A stretch of DNA of 64,000 bases from Phyto melanocephala (lineage: Eukaryota > Arthropoda > Insecta > Diptera > Rhinophoridae). The stretch is taken from the NCBI GenBank assembly GCA_941918925.1, contig OW799236.1, positions 11,631,474 through 11,695,473 of the forward strand, given 5' to 3'. The position numbers and the translations under genes were made by a program. This document shows, one piece after another, positions 1-11,472 of this stretch (its first letter is position 1; each line of letters starts with the position of its first letter). Under the pieces are notes generated by a model. That model worked only from the letters and a program-made list of their open reading frames with translations, had not been told where the DNA came from and searched no databases.

Positions 1-239
1 GTTTAAAAGTATGCGCCATGCAATATATAATTTGGAGTGTATGAGTGGTAAGTTTGTACTAAACAGCTGTGCAAGTAAAATAAAATTGACGTGTAAGTCA
101 ACGCCTCTCTTTAAAAATAATGTCTCATACTTGCTCTCGCTTTTCAAACAACAAAATGTTTTCGCATACAAACGATTACTGCACCAAGAATGATAAAAAC
201 AAGATCACGCATTGCGAATGTTTTGTTGTAATTATTAAA
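1..239. other. AT-rich DNA, nothing recognised
   Basis: Only short chance reading frames are visible. No splice-framed coding sequence or repeat known from elsewhere in the window was found. Confidence 0.4.
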
Positions 240-384
240 AAACCTGGGGTCAAATTACGACATTCGATCACGATCGAAATTTTACTCGAACAATCGAATT
301 CGCTGTGCTTAAGGTATAGAGATTCTAATAAGAATTTCCAAATTTCGATCACGTTCGAATGCCGTAATTTGCCCCCCAGCTTTC
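240..384. repeat. Foldback (hairpin) MITE-like element
   Basis: Two arms of about 44 bases (240-283 and 340-383) are imperfect reverse complements. Each outer end reads CTGGGG followed by CAAATTACG, and each inner part carries TTCGATCACG. The arms enclose about 56 bases. No coding content is visible. This is most simply a short non-autonomous DNA transposon; no target duplication could be defined, so the family is unknown. Confidence 0.6.
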
Positions 385-1128
385 TTATGTGTAACGTCAC
401 TGCGGCAAACAAATAATATTACAAGTAAAAATTTAAAGTGCTAAAAAAAAATAATAAATAAATAAAAAAAATTAAATTATCATATAAGCCGTAATATTTT
501 CAGTAATATATTTTTATTTTAAAACTATAATGCTTTTATTCTCCTTTAATTTCTATAAATCTAACCGTTTATGCTATGCTTTTGTGAAGTATTTTTTGTT
601 AAGAAGTGACGTATGTACATGCGCAGAAAGAAAAATTATTTACAGTCGGAATGCGTAATCTTTTTTCTTTTTATCATTCTTGTTACTGCACAATAAAACA
701 ACAGAAAATCGAAACTAATATCGAAACTCTGCTTTCGCACAACTAATTTTGTTTTAGTTCGAAATTTCTATGGCGTCACCAACTTCAAATATCAAGCTTG
801 ACAGAAAAGAAAAAAAAAATGAATTTACACAGCGAATTTTTACCGATGAATTCGTCGTTCGTCCCAGTTGTACGCTCGCCATATCTTGGCAGTTTGTTTT
901 GTTTTTGTTTGTACTTCTAGGCATATTCAAAAGGTACATATCTATATGCATCGCGGAAACAAACGCAATAATTAAAAAACACATGGCTTTTGTTTTTGTA
1001 TAATTGTCTGCGTGTCACACATTTTTTTTTAAATTTTAATAATTTTTAATAAATTCAAAGTAAAACTTTCTGTTCTCGGTTTTTTTACGTTTTAAACAAA
1101 CTAAAACTGCAAATTATTTATTGAAGAA
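385..1128. other. Intergenic, no gene supported
   Basis: AT-rich sequence with homopolymer runs. A frame at 770-1003 is open for 77 codons but has lysine-rich then hydrophobic composition typical of AT-rich noise and no recognisable domain. It could hold 5' parts of the WD40-like gene that ends at 8483, but no splice-compatible exon was identified. Confidence 0.4.
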
Positions 1129-1661
1129 CAAGGCGAATTCAATAACAGGTGATATCATCTCTGCAACAAACACACAAACCCCAAGAGAATGTCAAAACAC
1201 AAAAAAACAATTTTTTTGTTTACTTTTAATTAAAATTTTATTTTTATAAATTTACGCGAGAATTTAAAAAAAAAAGGTATTTTTAATTTATTACATAAAT
1301 TTGTGCCAGTTTACAATATCACATATGTGTGTTTTATATCACATTTTTCACAATTTTTACAACTTTAAATCACTAGAACAACCATAACGGAAATTTTGCA
1401 TTTTCTGAATTAAAAATATTAAAAATGTTGTTTATTCTTATTATAAATTGTATTTTATTTATTTCCCAATAAGTAATTGCACAAATATTAGTATTTTTAC
1501 AATTTCCACAATTTTTACCACTTTTATAAAAATTTTCAACCAACGCACATAAAAAAAAATTAATTTAAATGTAAACAAACTTTGACATTGTGCCGTAAAA
1601 ATAAAACGAGCAAAAAACAATCAGCTGGCTTCTAACATCACCTAATATTGAATTCGCCTTG
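1129..1661. mobile_element. MITE of the CAAGGC family, long copy (533 bp)
   Basis: The left end begins CAAGGCGAATTCAATA and the right end is its reverse complement. The similarity continues inward through AGGTGAT. A CAGCTG motif lies just inside the right end, as in other members of the family in this window. The interior is AT-rich and non-coding. No perfect 8-bp target duplication is evident, so the copy may be old. The sequence just beyond it (to about 1790) ends in a related motif, GAATACCTTAGTAATC, suggesting insertion next to or into an older relative. Confidence 0.65.
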
Positions 1662-1849
1662 TTGTAGAATAAAAATAAAGTCTGACAGATGCAGACATAT
1701 ATATTGTTAAAAAAAGTTGGTAAGTCTGATAAACTGAATATAAAAAATCCATCAGCGGTTGAAATACGAATACCTTAGTAATCTGCCTTTATTTATATTT
1801 TTTTAATTCTTGGCTTCTTCTATATTTCAGTAATATTTGTTTAAATTAT

Positions 1850-2245
1850 TATATCCTTCACCTGTGGTGCACAAGGGTATATATAGCTTTGTCATTCCGT
1901 TTGTAATTTCTACAATTTTCATTTCCGACCCCATAAATATATTTTCTGAAAGCTTATGAATAGAGGAGTCGATTAAGCCCTGACCGCCTGTCCGTGTGTT
2001 GGTTGAAATCAACTTTTAGAAGCAACTATATGTTCCTCAGATCTGTATATGGTACCAATCTCTTGGAAATATCCAGGAATGAATCGCTATTGAAATTCAG
2101 CACAATCGCCCCATAAAATTCTGAGATATGAGAAAAAACCACGACCACCTCGTTTTTTTCACAATTACAACAACAAGCTACATACATACTAGTTAAAGTA
2201 AACGTGGCATCGAATTCCAGCTGAGCCAAAAAAATTTTATTTTAT
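1850..2245 (+). repeat. mini-me/DINE-like repeat, copy A
   Basis: Starts with ATCCTTCACCTGTGGTGCAC, followed by the conserved block containing CATTTCCGACCCCATAAA and GAGGAGTCGATTAAGCCC. A minimal GTCY tract (CTGTCCGTGTG) follows, then the CACAATCGCC and ACCACGACCACCTCG blocks and the CAGCTGAGCC motif. It lacks the 3' hairpin end and is followed directly by copy B. The family name is by resemblance to the mini-me/DINE-1/Helentron-related repeats of flies. Confidence 0.7.
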
Positions 2246-2720
2246 TATACCCTTCACCTGTGGTGCACAAGGGTATATATAGCTTTGTCATTCCGTTTGT
2301 AATTCCTACAATTTTCATTTCCGACCCCATAAAGTATATATTTTCTGAAAGCTTATGAATAGAGGAGTCGATTAAGCCCTGACCGTCTGTCCGTCTGCCC
2401 GTCTGTCCGTGTGTTGGTTGAAATCAACTTTTAGAAGCAACTATATGTTCCTCAGATGTGTGTATGGTATCAATCTCTTGGAAATATCCAGAAATGAATC
2501 GCTATTGAAATTCAGCACAATCGCCCAATAACTTTCTGATATATGAGCAAAAAACCACGACCACCTCGTTTTTTCACAATTACAACAACAACATACATAC
2601 ATACATACATACATGTAAAAAACATACCAAACAAAAAAAATTACAAAAAAAAAAAAATATTAAAAATAAGAAAAAAATAATAAAAAAAAACTACAAAAAA
2701 AAAATTAAAAAAAAAAATTG
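2246..2720 (+). repeat. mini-me/DINE-like repeat, copy B
   Basis: Begins TATACCCTTCACCTGTGG immediately after copy A and carries the same body blocks, with a longer GTCY tract (about five units near 2383-2411). It runs into (CATA)n and then poly-A-rich sequence near 2600-2710, where the 3' boundary is unclear. The 3' hairpin is missing. Confidence 0.7.
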
Positions 2721-4762
2721 AACCAATTTATCATGAGTTGAACCTATGCACTCATTATTTTTTTCATGTCTTTTTAGTTTAAGAGGTTTTGTAAAACAAA
2801 ATTTTATTTTAATTTTTGTCTTCTTTTTTTTTTAATTTTTTTTACTATTTGGTTTAGTTTTGATAGAAAATTGCTTCAATAAAGCATAAATAATCGCCCT
2901 TATAGTTTAATGGTGGGAATGTTTTCCATAGCCATCTGTGTAGGTATACCTTAATTGACTTATAAAGTCAAAAATACCACACAAAATGTCAAACTTACAT
3001 AAACCTTTAGTCACTATGGTGGTTATGTAGGGTATAATAAATAAATAAAAAAAACAAATACATAACTCAATAAATTATTTTATCATATTATTTAAAAGAT
3101 TTTAGTCTTATGAAGCTTTTTTAGTAAAATGTTTCTTATACTATTAAGGAATTGAATATTGTATTTGAAATAAAGATGGATTTCTTTACTTATGGCCAAT
3201 CGCTTTACAACTGCAAAAATATTTCTACGAAAATGTAAGAGAAAAATTTCAACTATTTAATTTTAATAAGGGAGTTTACATTGCGAAGGACTGCATTACT
3301 TATTTAATTAAAAGTTCAAAGAGATAAAAATATTCAAATATTTTTTTTGGGTTTAAATAAATTTAAAAATTTTCATACAAATAAATTTACTAAATTCTAT
3401 AAAATGTTTAAAGTAAGGGAAAACACTTAAATTATTTTAACAAAAATTTATAATAACTCAATTCATTATAAATTTCTGAAATTATAAAATACAATTACGG
3501 CCCCTGGTTTGTCCCTTATTTTTACCACAAACATTAATATTACATAGCTCTCCGATAATAGTAAACATGTTTGTTATTACCCAGCAAAAAAAGGCAAGGA
3601 AAAGAAATAGTGAATGCATGAGTTCAATCCATGATGAAGTGATTCAATTTAGGTGAAACATCCATTATCTTAACATTAACGTATTTTTTTTTTATGAATT
3701 TATTAAATAAATTTCACTTTATTCTAATAAGTGCATAGACCGCATGAATTAGATTAAAATTAGATCAAAAGAAATCCATGTTACATGAGTTCATAATGCT
3801 TGTTTACATTAATTTTTAGGATATTTTGACCTGAATGCATTTATTTCTTAGAAAAACTGACAAATCTGAGATATGAGCACCTAAATATTTACAACTACTT
3901 CGATGGTTTTCCTTAAACTTACAAACGATAATCGTTTTTATCAGCTTCTGGTAAATAGAGAAGTGCGGTATGGATATTAAAAGACTAGACAAATTTAATA
4001 TCTTATAAAAACTTTAAAAACCATGATGGCCTTCACTATAAAATGAAATACAATAAAATTAAATATTGTTTAAAACTAGTAATTAAAATTGTACCACTTC
4101 AACCCCTCAATATCAATATCAACAATACAACTTACTACGTAAAAATTCAAAATCAAAGCTAATGTCGGAAATAATAAAGCAAAATGTCGTAGAACATTAA
4201 AGCTAAAATCTAGGATAAGCTACGATAAGGTCAATTTACCTGTGTTCATGATGCTGAAGGGTGTAATCAGATTCGGCACGACTGAATAGAGGATTCTTAA
4301 TTGTTGAAATTTCTATTAGTATAAATTTTATCCCATTAATATTTTTCTAAGGAATCGATTAACTTTTGTGTGACATTTGTGTTATGCAATTTATAGTTTT
4401 TGTTTTAAATAATTTTTAATTACAACATACCGTAGCTTCAGTATTTAAACCATATACATAGTTATGCCATTAATATTTTATATTGTTAAATTACTAAGAA
4501 TAAATAAATTCCTGTATTTATAGATAAAGACAGTTAAATAAAATATTTACACATAAAAGACCATGATATACAAATCTATACACTTTGTTCAAAGCAGCAA
4601 TGTTCAAAATAATGAAATAAATGTTTTTTTTTATTATTTTAAGTAAATATGCATATTAATTAAAATACAAACAACTTATTAAATTTGTAAAAATTTTATA
4701 AAAATATGTGTCTTCTTATTCTTAAAACTACTCTAGTTTCCCAGTTGTTATTAAAATATTTG
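2721..4762. other. Intergenic, AT-rich with decayed repeats
   Basis: No gene is supported. Fragment 3583-3690 starts CCCAGCAAAAAAA and contains a block homologous, in reverse complement, to the MITE at 22691-23058. A shorter relative lies at 2724-2755, and another at about 13030-13110. At 4255-4290 the string GATTCGGCACGACTGAATA is a degraded 3' hairpin of the mini-me-like repeat. The rest shows nothing recognisable. Confidence 0.5.
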
Positions 4763-5433
4763 TATACCCTTTAGTTGTGGTGCACAAGGGTACATATATC
4801 TTTGTCATTCCGTTTGTAATTTCTACAATTTTCATTTCCGACCCCATAAAGTATATATTTTCTGAGAGCTTATGAATAGAGGAGTCGACTAAGCCCTGAC
4901 CGTCTCTCCGTCTGTCCGTGTGTTGGTTGAAATCAACTTTTAGAAGCAACTATATGTTCCTCAGATCTTTATATGGTATCAATCTCTTGTAAATAACCAG
5001 AAATGAATCGCTATTGAAATTCAGCACAATCGCCCCATAACTTTCTGAGATATGAGCAAAAAACCACGACCACCTCGTTTTTTTCACAATTACAACAACA
5101 ACCTACATACATACTGGTTAAAGTAAACGTGGCATCGAATTCCAGCTGCGCCAAAAAAATTTTATTTTATTTTATTTAATATATTATTTACATATATTTT
5201 ATTATTATTTTTTTATATTTTTTAATTTTTTTTTGTAATTTTTTTTATTTTTTTTTTTTTTATTTTTAATATATTTTTTTTGTAATTTTTTTTTTAATAT
5301 TTTTTTTACATGTATGTATGTACGTATTTTATATGAGATGAATGGTGATACAAACAATTGTTATTGCATTACTACACGTTGTGAAGGGTATATAAGATTC
5401 GGCACGGCCGAATATAGCACTGTTACTTGTTTT
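4763..5433 (+). repeat. mini-me/DINE-like repeat, copy C (both ends)
   Basis: The 5' end reads TATACCCTTTAGTTGTGG. The body contains the GACCCCATAAAGTATATA and GTCY segments, then an AT-rich middle. The 3' end has GTGAAGGGTATATAAG, the palindromic TTCGGCACGGCCGAA hairpin and a CTTGTTTT terminus. The first and last blocks are partly inverted copies of each other (ACCCTTCAC against GTGAAGGGT). A hairpin just before a CTTG-type end fits Helentron-related elements; this classification is inference. Confidence 0.7.
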
Positions 5434-5742
5434 ATTTAATATATTATTTATATTTTATTATTTTTTTTAAAATTTTTTTTTTAAATTTGTTTTAAAATTT
5501 TTTTTAACAAATAAAAAAATTTTTCAAAAATTTTTTTTTAATATTTTTTGTAATTTTTTGTTATTTTTTTTTATTTTTAATATATTTTTTTTTTTGATTT
5601 TTTTTTTGGTATGTTTTTTACATGTATGTACGTATTTTAAATGAGATGAATGGTGATACAAACAATTGTTATTGCATGACTACATGTTGTGAAGGGTATA
5701 TAAGATTCGGCACGGCCGAATATAGCACTGTTACTTGTTTTT
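5434..5742 (+). repeat. mini-me/DINE-like repeat, copy D (3' half)
   Basis: Contains the AT-rich middle, the ACATGTATGTACG block, GAGATGAATGGTGATACAAA and the same 3' hairpin and CTTGTTTT end as copy C, directly downstream of it. Only the 3' half is present, so C and D may reflect tandem insertion or unequal exchange. A 119-codon frame over the region is a product of the repeat. Confidence 0.65.
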
Positions 5743-6297
5743 TATATATATTTTTTTTTTTGTATAGCAATTTTCTTAAATTACATTTATTGTCCTTTAG
5801 CGATTTTTTTTTATTTGGTGCTTTTTTTATGTATATATCAACAAAAAAATTTTTGTTTATATTTGTTTTATATATTTGGGTGATTTACAAGGTGTCTTAT
5901 CATGTCATATTGTCCTATTGTCCTAAAATTTTACAATGGTTTAAAAATGTTGTTGCTATTCAAACAAAAAGTGTTTTATAATAATAGAACTTTGTACGCT
6001 ATGTTTATTGTGCTGTCGTATTTAATAAGCAGAGACCTGTGCTAAACGGCTAAGCCAAGCCGCAACAGTTTTTGTAAGCTGTCGCCGTTCATTGTATAAT
6101 TTTATCGGGCCGACATCCAAATTTAAACTCAGTTGCTAATTTTTGATAACAAATCACTGGTGACGCCAAATAAGATCGGATAAGGACTCTGTTGTTTATC
6201 AAACAAAATTGAATTTATTTGTAATTTATTTACTTGAGTTTGCCATTACAACATCTAAAATGTATTTTTCGCACAAACTGGCTATTATTTTGTTTTT
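5743..6297. other. Intergenic, nothing identified
   Basis: The stretch 5990-6185 is less AT-rich than its surroundings (for example AACGGCTAAGCCAAGCCGC), but it shows no conserved frame, tRNA-like cloverleaf or repeat match within the window. Confidence 0.4.
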
Positions 6298-7024
6298 ATA
6301 CCCTTCACCTGTGGTGCACAAGGGTATATATAGCTTTGTCATTCCGTTTGTAATTTCTACAATTTTCATTTCCGACCCCATAAAGTATATATTTTCTGAA
6401 AGCTTATGAATAGAGGAGTCGATTAAGCCCTGACCGTCTGTCCGTCTGCCCGTCTGTCCGTCTGCCCGTCTGTCCGTGTGTTGGTTGAAATCAACTTTTA
6501 GAAGCAACTATATGTTCCTCAGATCTGTATATGGTATCAATCTCTTGGAAATATCCAGGAATGAATCGCTATTGAAATTCAGCACAATCGCCCAATAATT
6601 TTCTGAGATATGAGCAAAAAACCACGACCACCTCGTTTTTTTTCACAATTACAACAACAACATACATACATACATACATGTAAAAAACATACCAAACAAA
6701 AAAAAATTACAAAAAAGAAAATATTAAAAATAAGAAAAAAATAACAAAAAAAAACTAAAAAAAAAAAAATTTTAAAAAATTTTTCTAAAAAAATTTTTTA
6801 AAAAAATTTTAAAAAAATATAAAAAAAATAATAAAATATAAATAATATATTAAATAAAATAAAATTTTTTTTGGCTCAGCTGGGATTCGATGCCACATTT
6901 ATTCTAACGTGTACGTATGCACGTTTTTTATATGAGATTGTTATTGCATGACTACACGTTGTGAAGGGTATATAAGATTCGACACGGCCGAATATAGCAC
7001 TGTTACTTGTTTTACTTGTTTTTG
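6298..7024 (+). repeat. mini-me/DINE-like repeat, copy E (full length)
   Basis: The most complete copy. It has the TATACCCTTCACCTGTGG start, the conserved body, the longest GTCY tract of the window (about eight units, 6436-6480) and a (CATA)n stretch. An AT-rich centre, the CAGCTGGGATTCGATGCC block and a 3' hairpin with one change (TTCGACACGGCCGAA) follow. It ends in CTTGTTTTACTTG. Confidence 0.75.
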
Positions 7025-7150
7025 GCATTATGAAAGAAAATATTTATTTTTATAATTGTTTTACATCAGCTGATTTAAGTTCAAAATAGCACACTTAATT
7101 ATGAGGGGTTGTTCACAATAGTCTTAATTTTGCATGCTATTATTATAGGA

Positions 7151-7418
7151 CATATGACCAAGGCGAATTTATTTATCAGGTGGTGGTAATTCTACAACAA
7201 ATACAACATTAAAAAACAACATGGTTTTTTATTGTTGCTTTCGACTGTCGATGTGTCAAAAATTACATGGTTTTTGTTTGTGTTTTTTTGCGCGGGAAGG
7301 AATAATCTATGTAAACATAAATAATATTTGACAATTCAATCATCATTTTTGCAAATAAAAAAGTAGATCAGCTGCGTTGTCAACACCACCTGATAATGAA
7401 TTCGCCTTGACATATGAC
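7151..7418. mobile_element. MITE of the CAAGGC family with 8-bp target duplication
   Basis: The element spans 7159-7410 and is flanked by the perfect 8-base direct repeat CATATGAC (7151-7158 and 7411-7418). The left end starts CAAGGCGAATTTATTTATC and the right end is its inverted match with CACCACCTGAT. CAGCTG lies inside the right end. No coding capacity is visible. An 8-bp duplication is usual for hAT- and P-type DNA transposons; the TIR does not look like a standard hAT end, so the superfamily is left open. Confidence 0.8.
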
Positions 7419-7539
7419 TTTATGACACTACTGTGAATCCCCCAATTAAGTTTAACATTTAAAATAAACTAGAGGCGGTAGAAATATATTTTTTATGTAT
7501 GGTGTTTGGCAGTTAGAGTTCAAAGACAGTGATGAAAAA

Positions 7540-7580
7540 ATAATCAGCTGAAGAATCAAGAGTACCTAATAAATAAATAT
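7540..7580. repeat. Solo end of a CAAGGC-family MITE
   Basis: The string AATAATCAGCTGAAGAATCAAG followed by GTACCTAATAAATAAATAT matches the CAGCTG-bearing end of the copy at 60967-61171. The terminal GCCTTG is degraded and no partner end was found. Confidence 0.45.
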
Positions 7581-7953
7581 AAATTGGTATATATGTATGT
7601 TTTATTGATTTGTTTCTATTTTAATAATTTAGTTTGAGGATTTCAGTCGATCAAAAGGAATTATAACGCATAAAATAAAAAAGTTTTCCAAAGTGCTGTT
7701 TTATTTTTATGTCTTAATATAGAAATGACGTATTCCGATTTTATTTTTAAATCGCGTTATTTAAGTTTTCTGAGACACAAACAAAGCTTTAAAAAAAAAT
7801 AATGAGTCATGGTTTAAAATAACGAATTTTTAGGCACATAATAAAATCAATTACTCATTTTATTTAGATACGCCCTTCTATCTTAAGCTATTTACTCGAT
7901 ATTATAAAAAGTATTTTTTTTAATTAAAATTATATATACAAAAATATTTTCAG

Positions 7954-8483
7954 ACGATAAATTAATCGGATTTGGTGATACCCAGGTTACTGTATGGGAT
8001 CATCGTAGTGGTGATGTTTTAATGAATTTTGATCTCGAAATCCCTTTGGGTAGACATCTTGGGTCTACCTACTTTTCCAGTGAAGATATCGAACAAAATA
8101 ATATCTTAATCCTACAACAGTATCGAAAATTTCACAACGATAGCCCAGCCGAACTTATGACTCTGGCGTGCACAGTAACACATGTGCAACCTTCATATCG
8201 TATATTACAGGAAATAAATTTACCCATGCCAGCTTTTAATGCCATCAAAAGTGCAATCAATACCGGTGATCACCTAGTGGTAACTGGACAAAATGATGAT
8301 GAATTGTGGATTAGTTCAACAAATCCCAGATTAATAACAGTAATTAAGCACACAATCGAAAATAGTAAACGATATTATAATCGCCAAAGATCACAACTTA
8401 TCGAGCTTACTGAGAAAACCCTCAATGTGAATACAGTAACGAATCAAATACTACAATTAACAGCTAATTTAGCCCTAAATTGA
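7954..8483 (+). CDS. Last exon of a WD40-like protein gene (partial)
   Basis: A splice acceptor (TATTTTCAG at 7945-7953) opens an exon whose frame starts at 7956 and runs to TGA at 8481-8483, giving about 175 residues. The first residues, GFGDTQVTVWDHRSGDV, fit the end of a WD40 repeat (hydrophobic strand, V-W-D, G-D). The rest is a hydrophilic tail with no motif I can name. A polyadenylation signal AATAAA lies at 8657-8662. The ATG at 8022 is internal, not the start. Upstream exons were not found and may lie beyond the window or across a repeat-filled intron. It faces the EDEM gene tail to tail. Coding status is well supported by splice site, composition and poly(A) signal; the identity is unknown. 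Confidence 0.7.
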
Positions 8484-9939
8484 AATGATTAAAAGTTATT
8501 CAAAAATATACTTTAGTGTAAGTAACAAGAACAAAAATCGTGATGCTGCTTTGTTATACGAAGTAATTGTTTTGAAAAATTTTGTTTTAAAGATTTGTTT
8601 TTTATACTGTTTGAAATTTATTTATTTATTTTTTTTTTTGCCAAAAAATGTAATTAAATAAAGTAGTTTAAAGATTGTGTAAAAAAAAGAAAAGTATGTA
8701 AAAATTAAAATAAAAAATATTTTTTTGAAATATATCTAATATATTGTTGTATAAAACTTAAAATGCCTAGTTACAAATACTTTTAAACAATTTAATAATA
8801 TCCTTAAATTTTCTTTTAACAAAATTTTGTTAAATACATACATATGTACATACATCCATACATGCATAAATCCATATATATATATATATATATCTTCTAT
8901 AGTAGTAATAAAAATAAATAATTTTTTTTCTTTTCTTTTATAATATCATAAAAATATAAGCTACAGAAAGTCAGATTTAAATAAAAAAAAAAAAAAAATA
9001 ATAAAAGAATACCAATGAAATAATAAGATGGGAATTTGAGTATAAAAAAAAACTAAATAAAATAATTTTTATATTTGCCTAAATCGAACCCTAATATACC
9101 TTTCATACCAAAAATATTGTTTTCTTTTATAATCAAGACAATTTTTATGAAGACGTTAGTTTTTTTTAATATTTCGCTTTTTTTAATAATCTTTTCATTC
9201 TAAAGTAGTTTAAGTTAAAGCGGTCATCTTTTAATAATTTTGCAAAAAGCTTTAAATATTATTATTTTTATGAAATCTTTTTATACAGTTAGAAACTTAC
9301 AGTTAGAAACTCGTAGAAGACATAAATTTGAAACTTTTCGAAATTTAATTTAAAAAAAAATGTTAGTAATGTTACTCAAATTATTATATGACATTTTTTA
9401 ATTAAATCTAATATATGCTATCCATGTTTTTTTTCATAAATATCTTATAACATATATGGAAAAAAGTAGGAATTCATGTCAAAAAGAATATAATTAAAAT
9501 AAAAATTAAAAACCCTGTAAAAATGTGCGCCATTCATTAGTTTGACTGGAATTTTTTATAAATATCGAAATATGTTCTTTGATTTAAATAAGATGTTTCA
9601 CTCTAAACACCTAACGAATATCAAAATAATAATGAAAAACTATTTTATGCTGAATCATTACTATAAAACTATTAAGTTCACTAGTTAATCTTCGAAGGTT
9701 TTAATGCTAATAATTAAAGTTTTAAATTTGTTTAAATCTATATTAAATACTTAATAAATTTGTTTATATAAAATATATAATAGGATAAAACGTTCTTTTT
9801 TAAATCAGAAAATTTATTAAAATACCTCAAGCAGGGTACACTAAATTAGGTAGTTTCCCTTCGAAATGCAATCACCCTATATAATTACAACATAACCTTC
9901 GTCTTTATGAAAAGATAATAAAGAAGTACATTTGCCCCA
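8484..9939. other. 3' flank and intergenic AT-rich DNA
   Basis: Contains the poly(A) signal of the preceding gene (8657-8662), a (TA)n run near 8874-8892 and poly-A tracts. No reading frame or repeat shared with the rest of the window was recognised. Confidence 0.45.
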
Positions 9940-10045
9940 CTTCTGTATTTCGAGTAAAATTGAGTTGTTCTGAATTGTTATAGCGTTGTTGGTAAAAACA
10001 ACACGGCAAATAATTCAATTTCACTCTGAATATACATATGTACAT
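9940..10045. repeat. Dispersed repeat, copy 1 of 2
   Basis: Shares interrupted identity over about 100 bases with 61455-61585. Shared blocks include GAATTGTTATAGC and TTGTTGGTAA, followed by ACTC-GAATATACAT. Both copies are in the same orientation. No ends or coding capacity were identified. Confidence 0.5.
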
Positions 10046-10714
10046 AGGGCAGAGGTATTATTTTGGTTAAAAGTTTTAGCGCAAAACGTGCTTTTAAGCC
10101 GGCAGGAAAAAAGTTATCAATTAAAATTATAGTTTGTTGGTTTTGACATGAATATAACACATTTAAATAAAATAAAAATTTACTTTAAATTTTGCACATT
10201 TAAAAAAGAAATGATTAGTATTTTTCAATTAAACTTTAAATTTTTTTTATGCATAACCAGAAACTATGCGCTAGTTAGTTAGCACATAATTTCTTGTTGT
10301 AAATAACAATAATTTACTTATATACTTTTATTAAGTGTCTTCTAAACTTCCTAATTACTGTAGGTTTTTTATTCTTTACAATTTTCAATATTAACAGAGT
10401 TAATTTCTGAGCTTAAGTAATGAAATTTAAACTACTTTTGTTTTTTATATATGTATTTTCTGTTGCATATTTTATTTCAAAGTTGAAAAAATAAATATTT
10501 AAGTTGTTTCATTTAATTTTTTCTTTATCTTAGTCATAATTTTTTTATTATTCACTATCTTTTTGATATAAAGTATTAAATATTTAATAACTGTAAAAAA
10601 TATGAAAAACGTCTCATGATTTCAATAAAATTGAATATGTATTTAAAATATGTATGTGTTAAGTGGTGTATTTATTTGATTTAGTTAATTATTTATACAA
10701 ATATAGCAAATTTT

Positions 10715-10830
10715 GAAATTTATGACAAATTATTTCGCATTTCGAAATTTATTAATAATGAATTATTTTGCATTTAAAAGTCGTGAAAATGTAACTAACA
10801 TGCTCTACTTTTGCTTCGAAACTTTTAAAA
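10715..10830. repeat. Dispersed repeat with relative at 18410-18505
   Basis: Blocks ATGACAAATTAT, AAGTCG-GAAAA-GTAA and CTACTTTTG recur in the same order in the EDEM intron at 18410-18505. Divergence is substantial, so it is an old interspersed repeat of unknown type. Confidence 0.4.
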
Positions 10831-10972
10831 AAAAAAAATTTTATATAATAGGCCATAAAAATTATATTACAGAAATTTTAACTAATCAAGGATAACGCCT
10901 TACACCCTATAAACCCCTACAAAATATACTAAAAAAGCAATTAAAAAAACCGATTGGTTATCAGTTCAAGTA

Positions 10973-11472
10973 TAACACTGTGGAACAAATTTAGGTTAGC
11001 AAAAGTTAGGTCGATTCTGAGAGTGAGAGGTGAAAATAGAGGCAAAATTAGAAGACCCGTATCGTGGCGTTTGTTTATGTTAGTTAGAATTTTTTTTTAA
11101 TCTACCTTCTACCTTTTTCATGCTTTTTGAAAATATTTTCCACAAAACTAAGTATTTTTTTGCTATCTGTTTAACCTATAATGTGCTTCTCAGTTTCTTC
11201 AATAAATTCCATTTGAAAAGAAAACAATCATAATACAAAACTTGCGTTTTCCAGCTTAATATTAATTTACTTCTCATTTTTGATGTACCGATTTTGTTCA
11301 GTGTTGGTTGAAAATCGGCATTTGACTGCAAAGGTTGAAGGTCGATTTGGAAAAGTTCTAACTAACATAAACAAACGCCGCGATACGGGTCTTCTAATTT
11401 TGCCTCTATTTTCACCCCTCACTTTTAGAATCGACCTAACTTTTGGTATCCTGAATTTGTTCCACAGTGTAA
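10973..11472. mobile_element. MITE with about 115-bp terminal inverted repeats
   Basis: The element runs from 10976 to 11469. Its first 115 bases (starting CACTGTGGAACAAATT) are repeated as the reverse complement at 11355-11469 with only a few mismatches. Flanking trinucleotides TAA at 10973-10975 and 11470-11472 are a likely 3-bp target duplication, the size typical of PIF/Harbinger elements. The core between the arms is AT-rich and non-coding. The 77-codon frame at 11280-11513 is a by-product of the arm. Confidence 0.75.

Noticed and set aside
770..1003. Possible small hydrophobic protein or first exon of the WD40-like gene
   Set aside because: No domain, splice evidence or link to the exon at 7954.
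2583..2610. (CATA)n and similar short arrays considered as CRISPR or satellite
   Set aside because: Simple microsatellite inside a mini-me-like repeat; no spacer structure and a eukaryotic context.
6029..6075. GC-richer stretch with short inverted repeat suggesting a tRNA
   Set aside because: No cloverleaf, T-loop or anticodon arm could be fitted.
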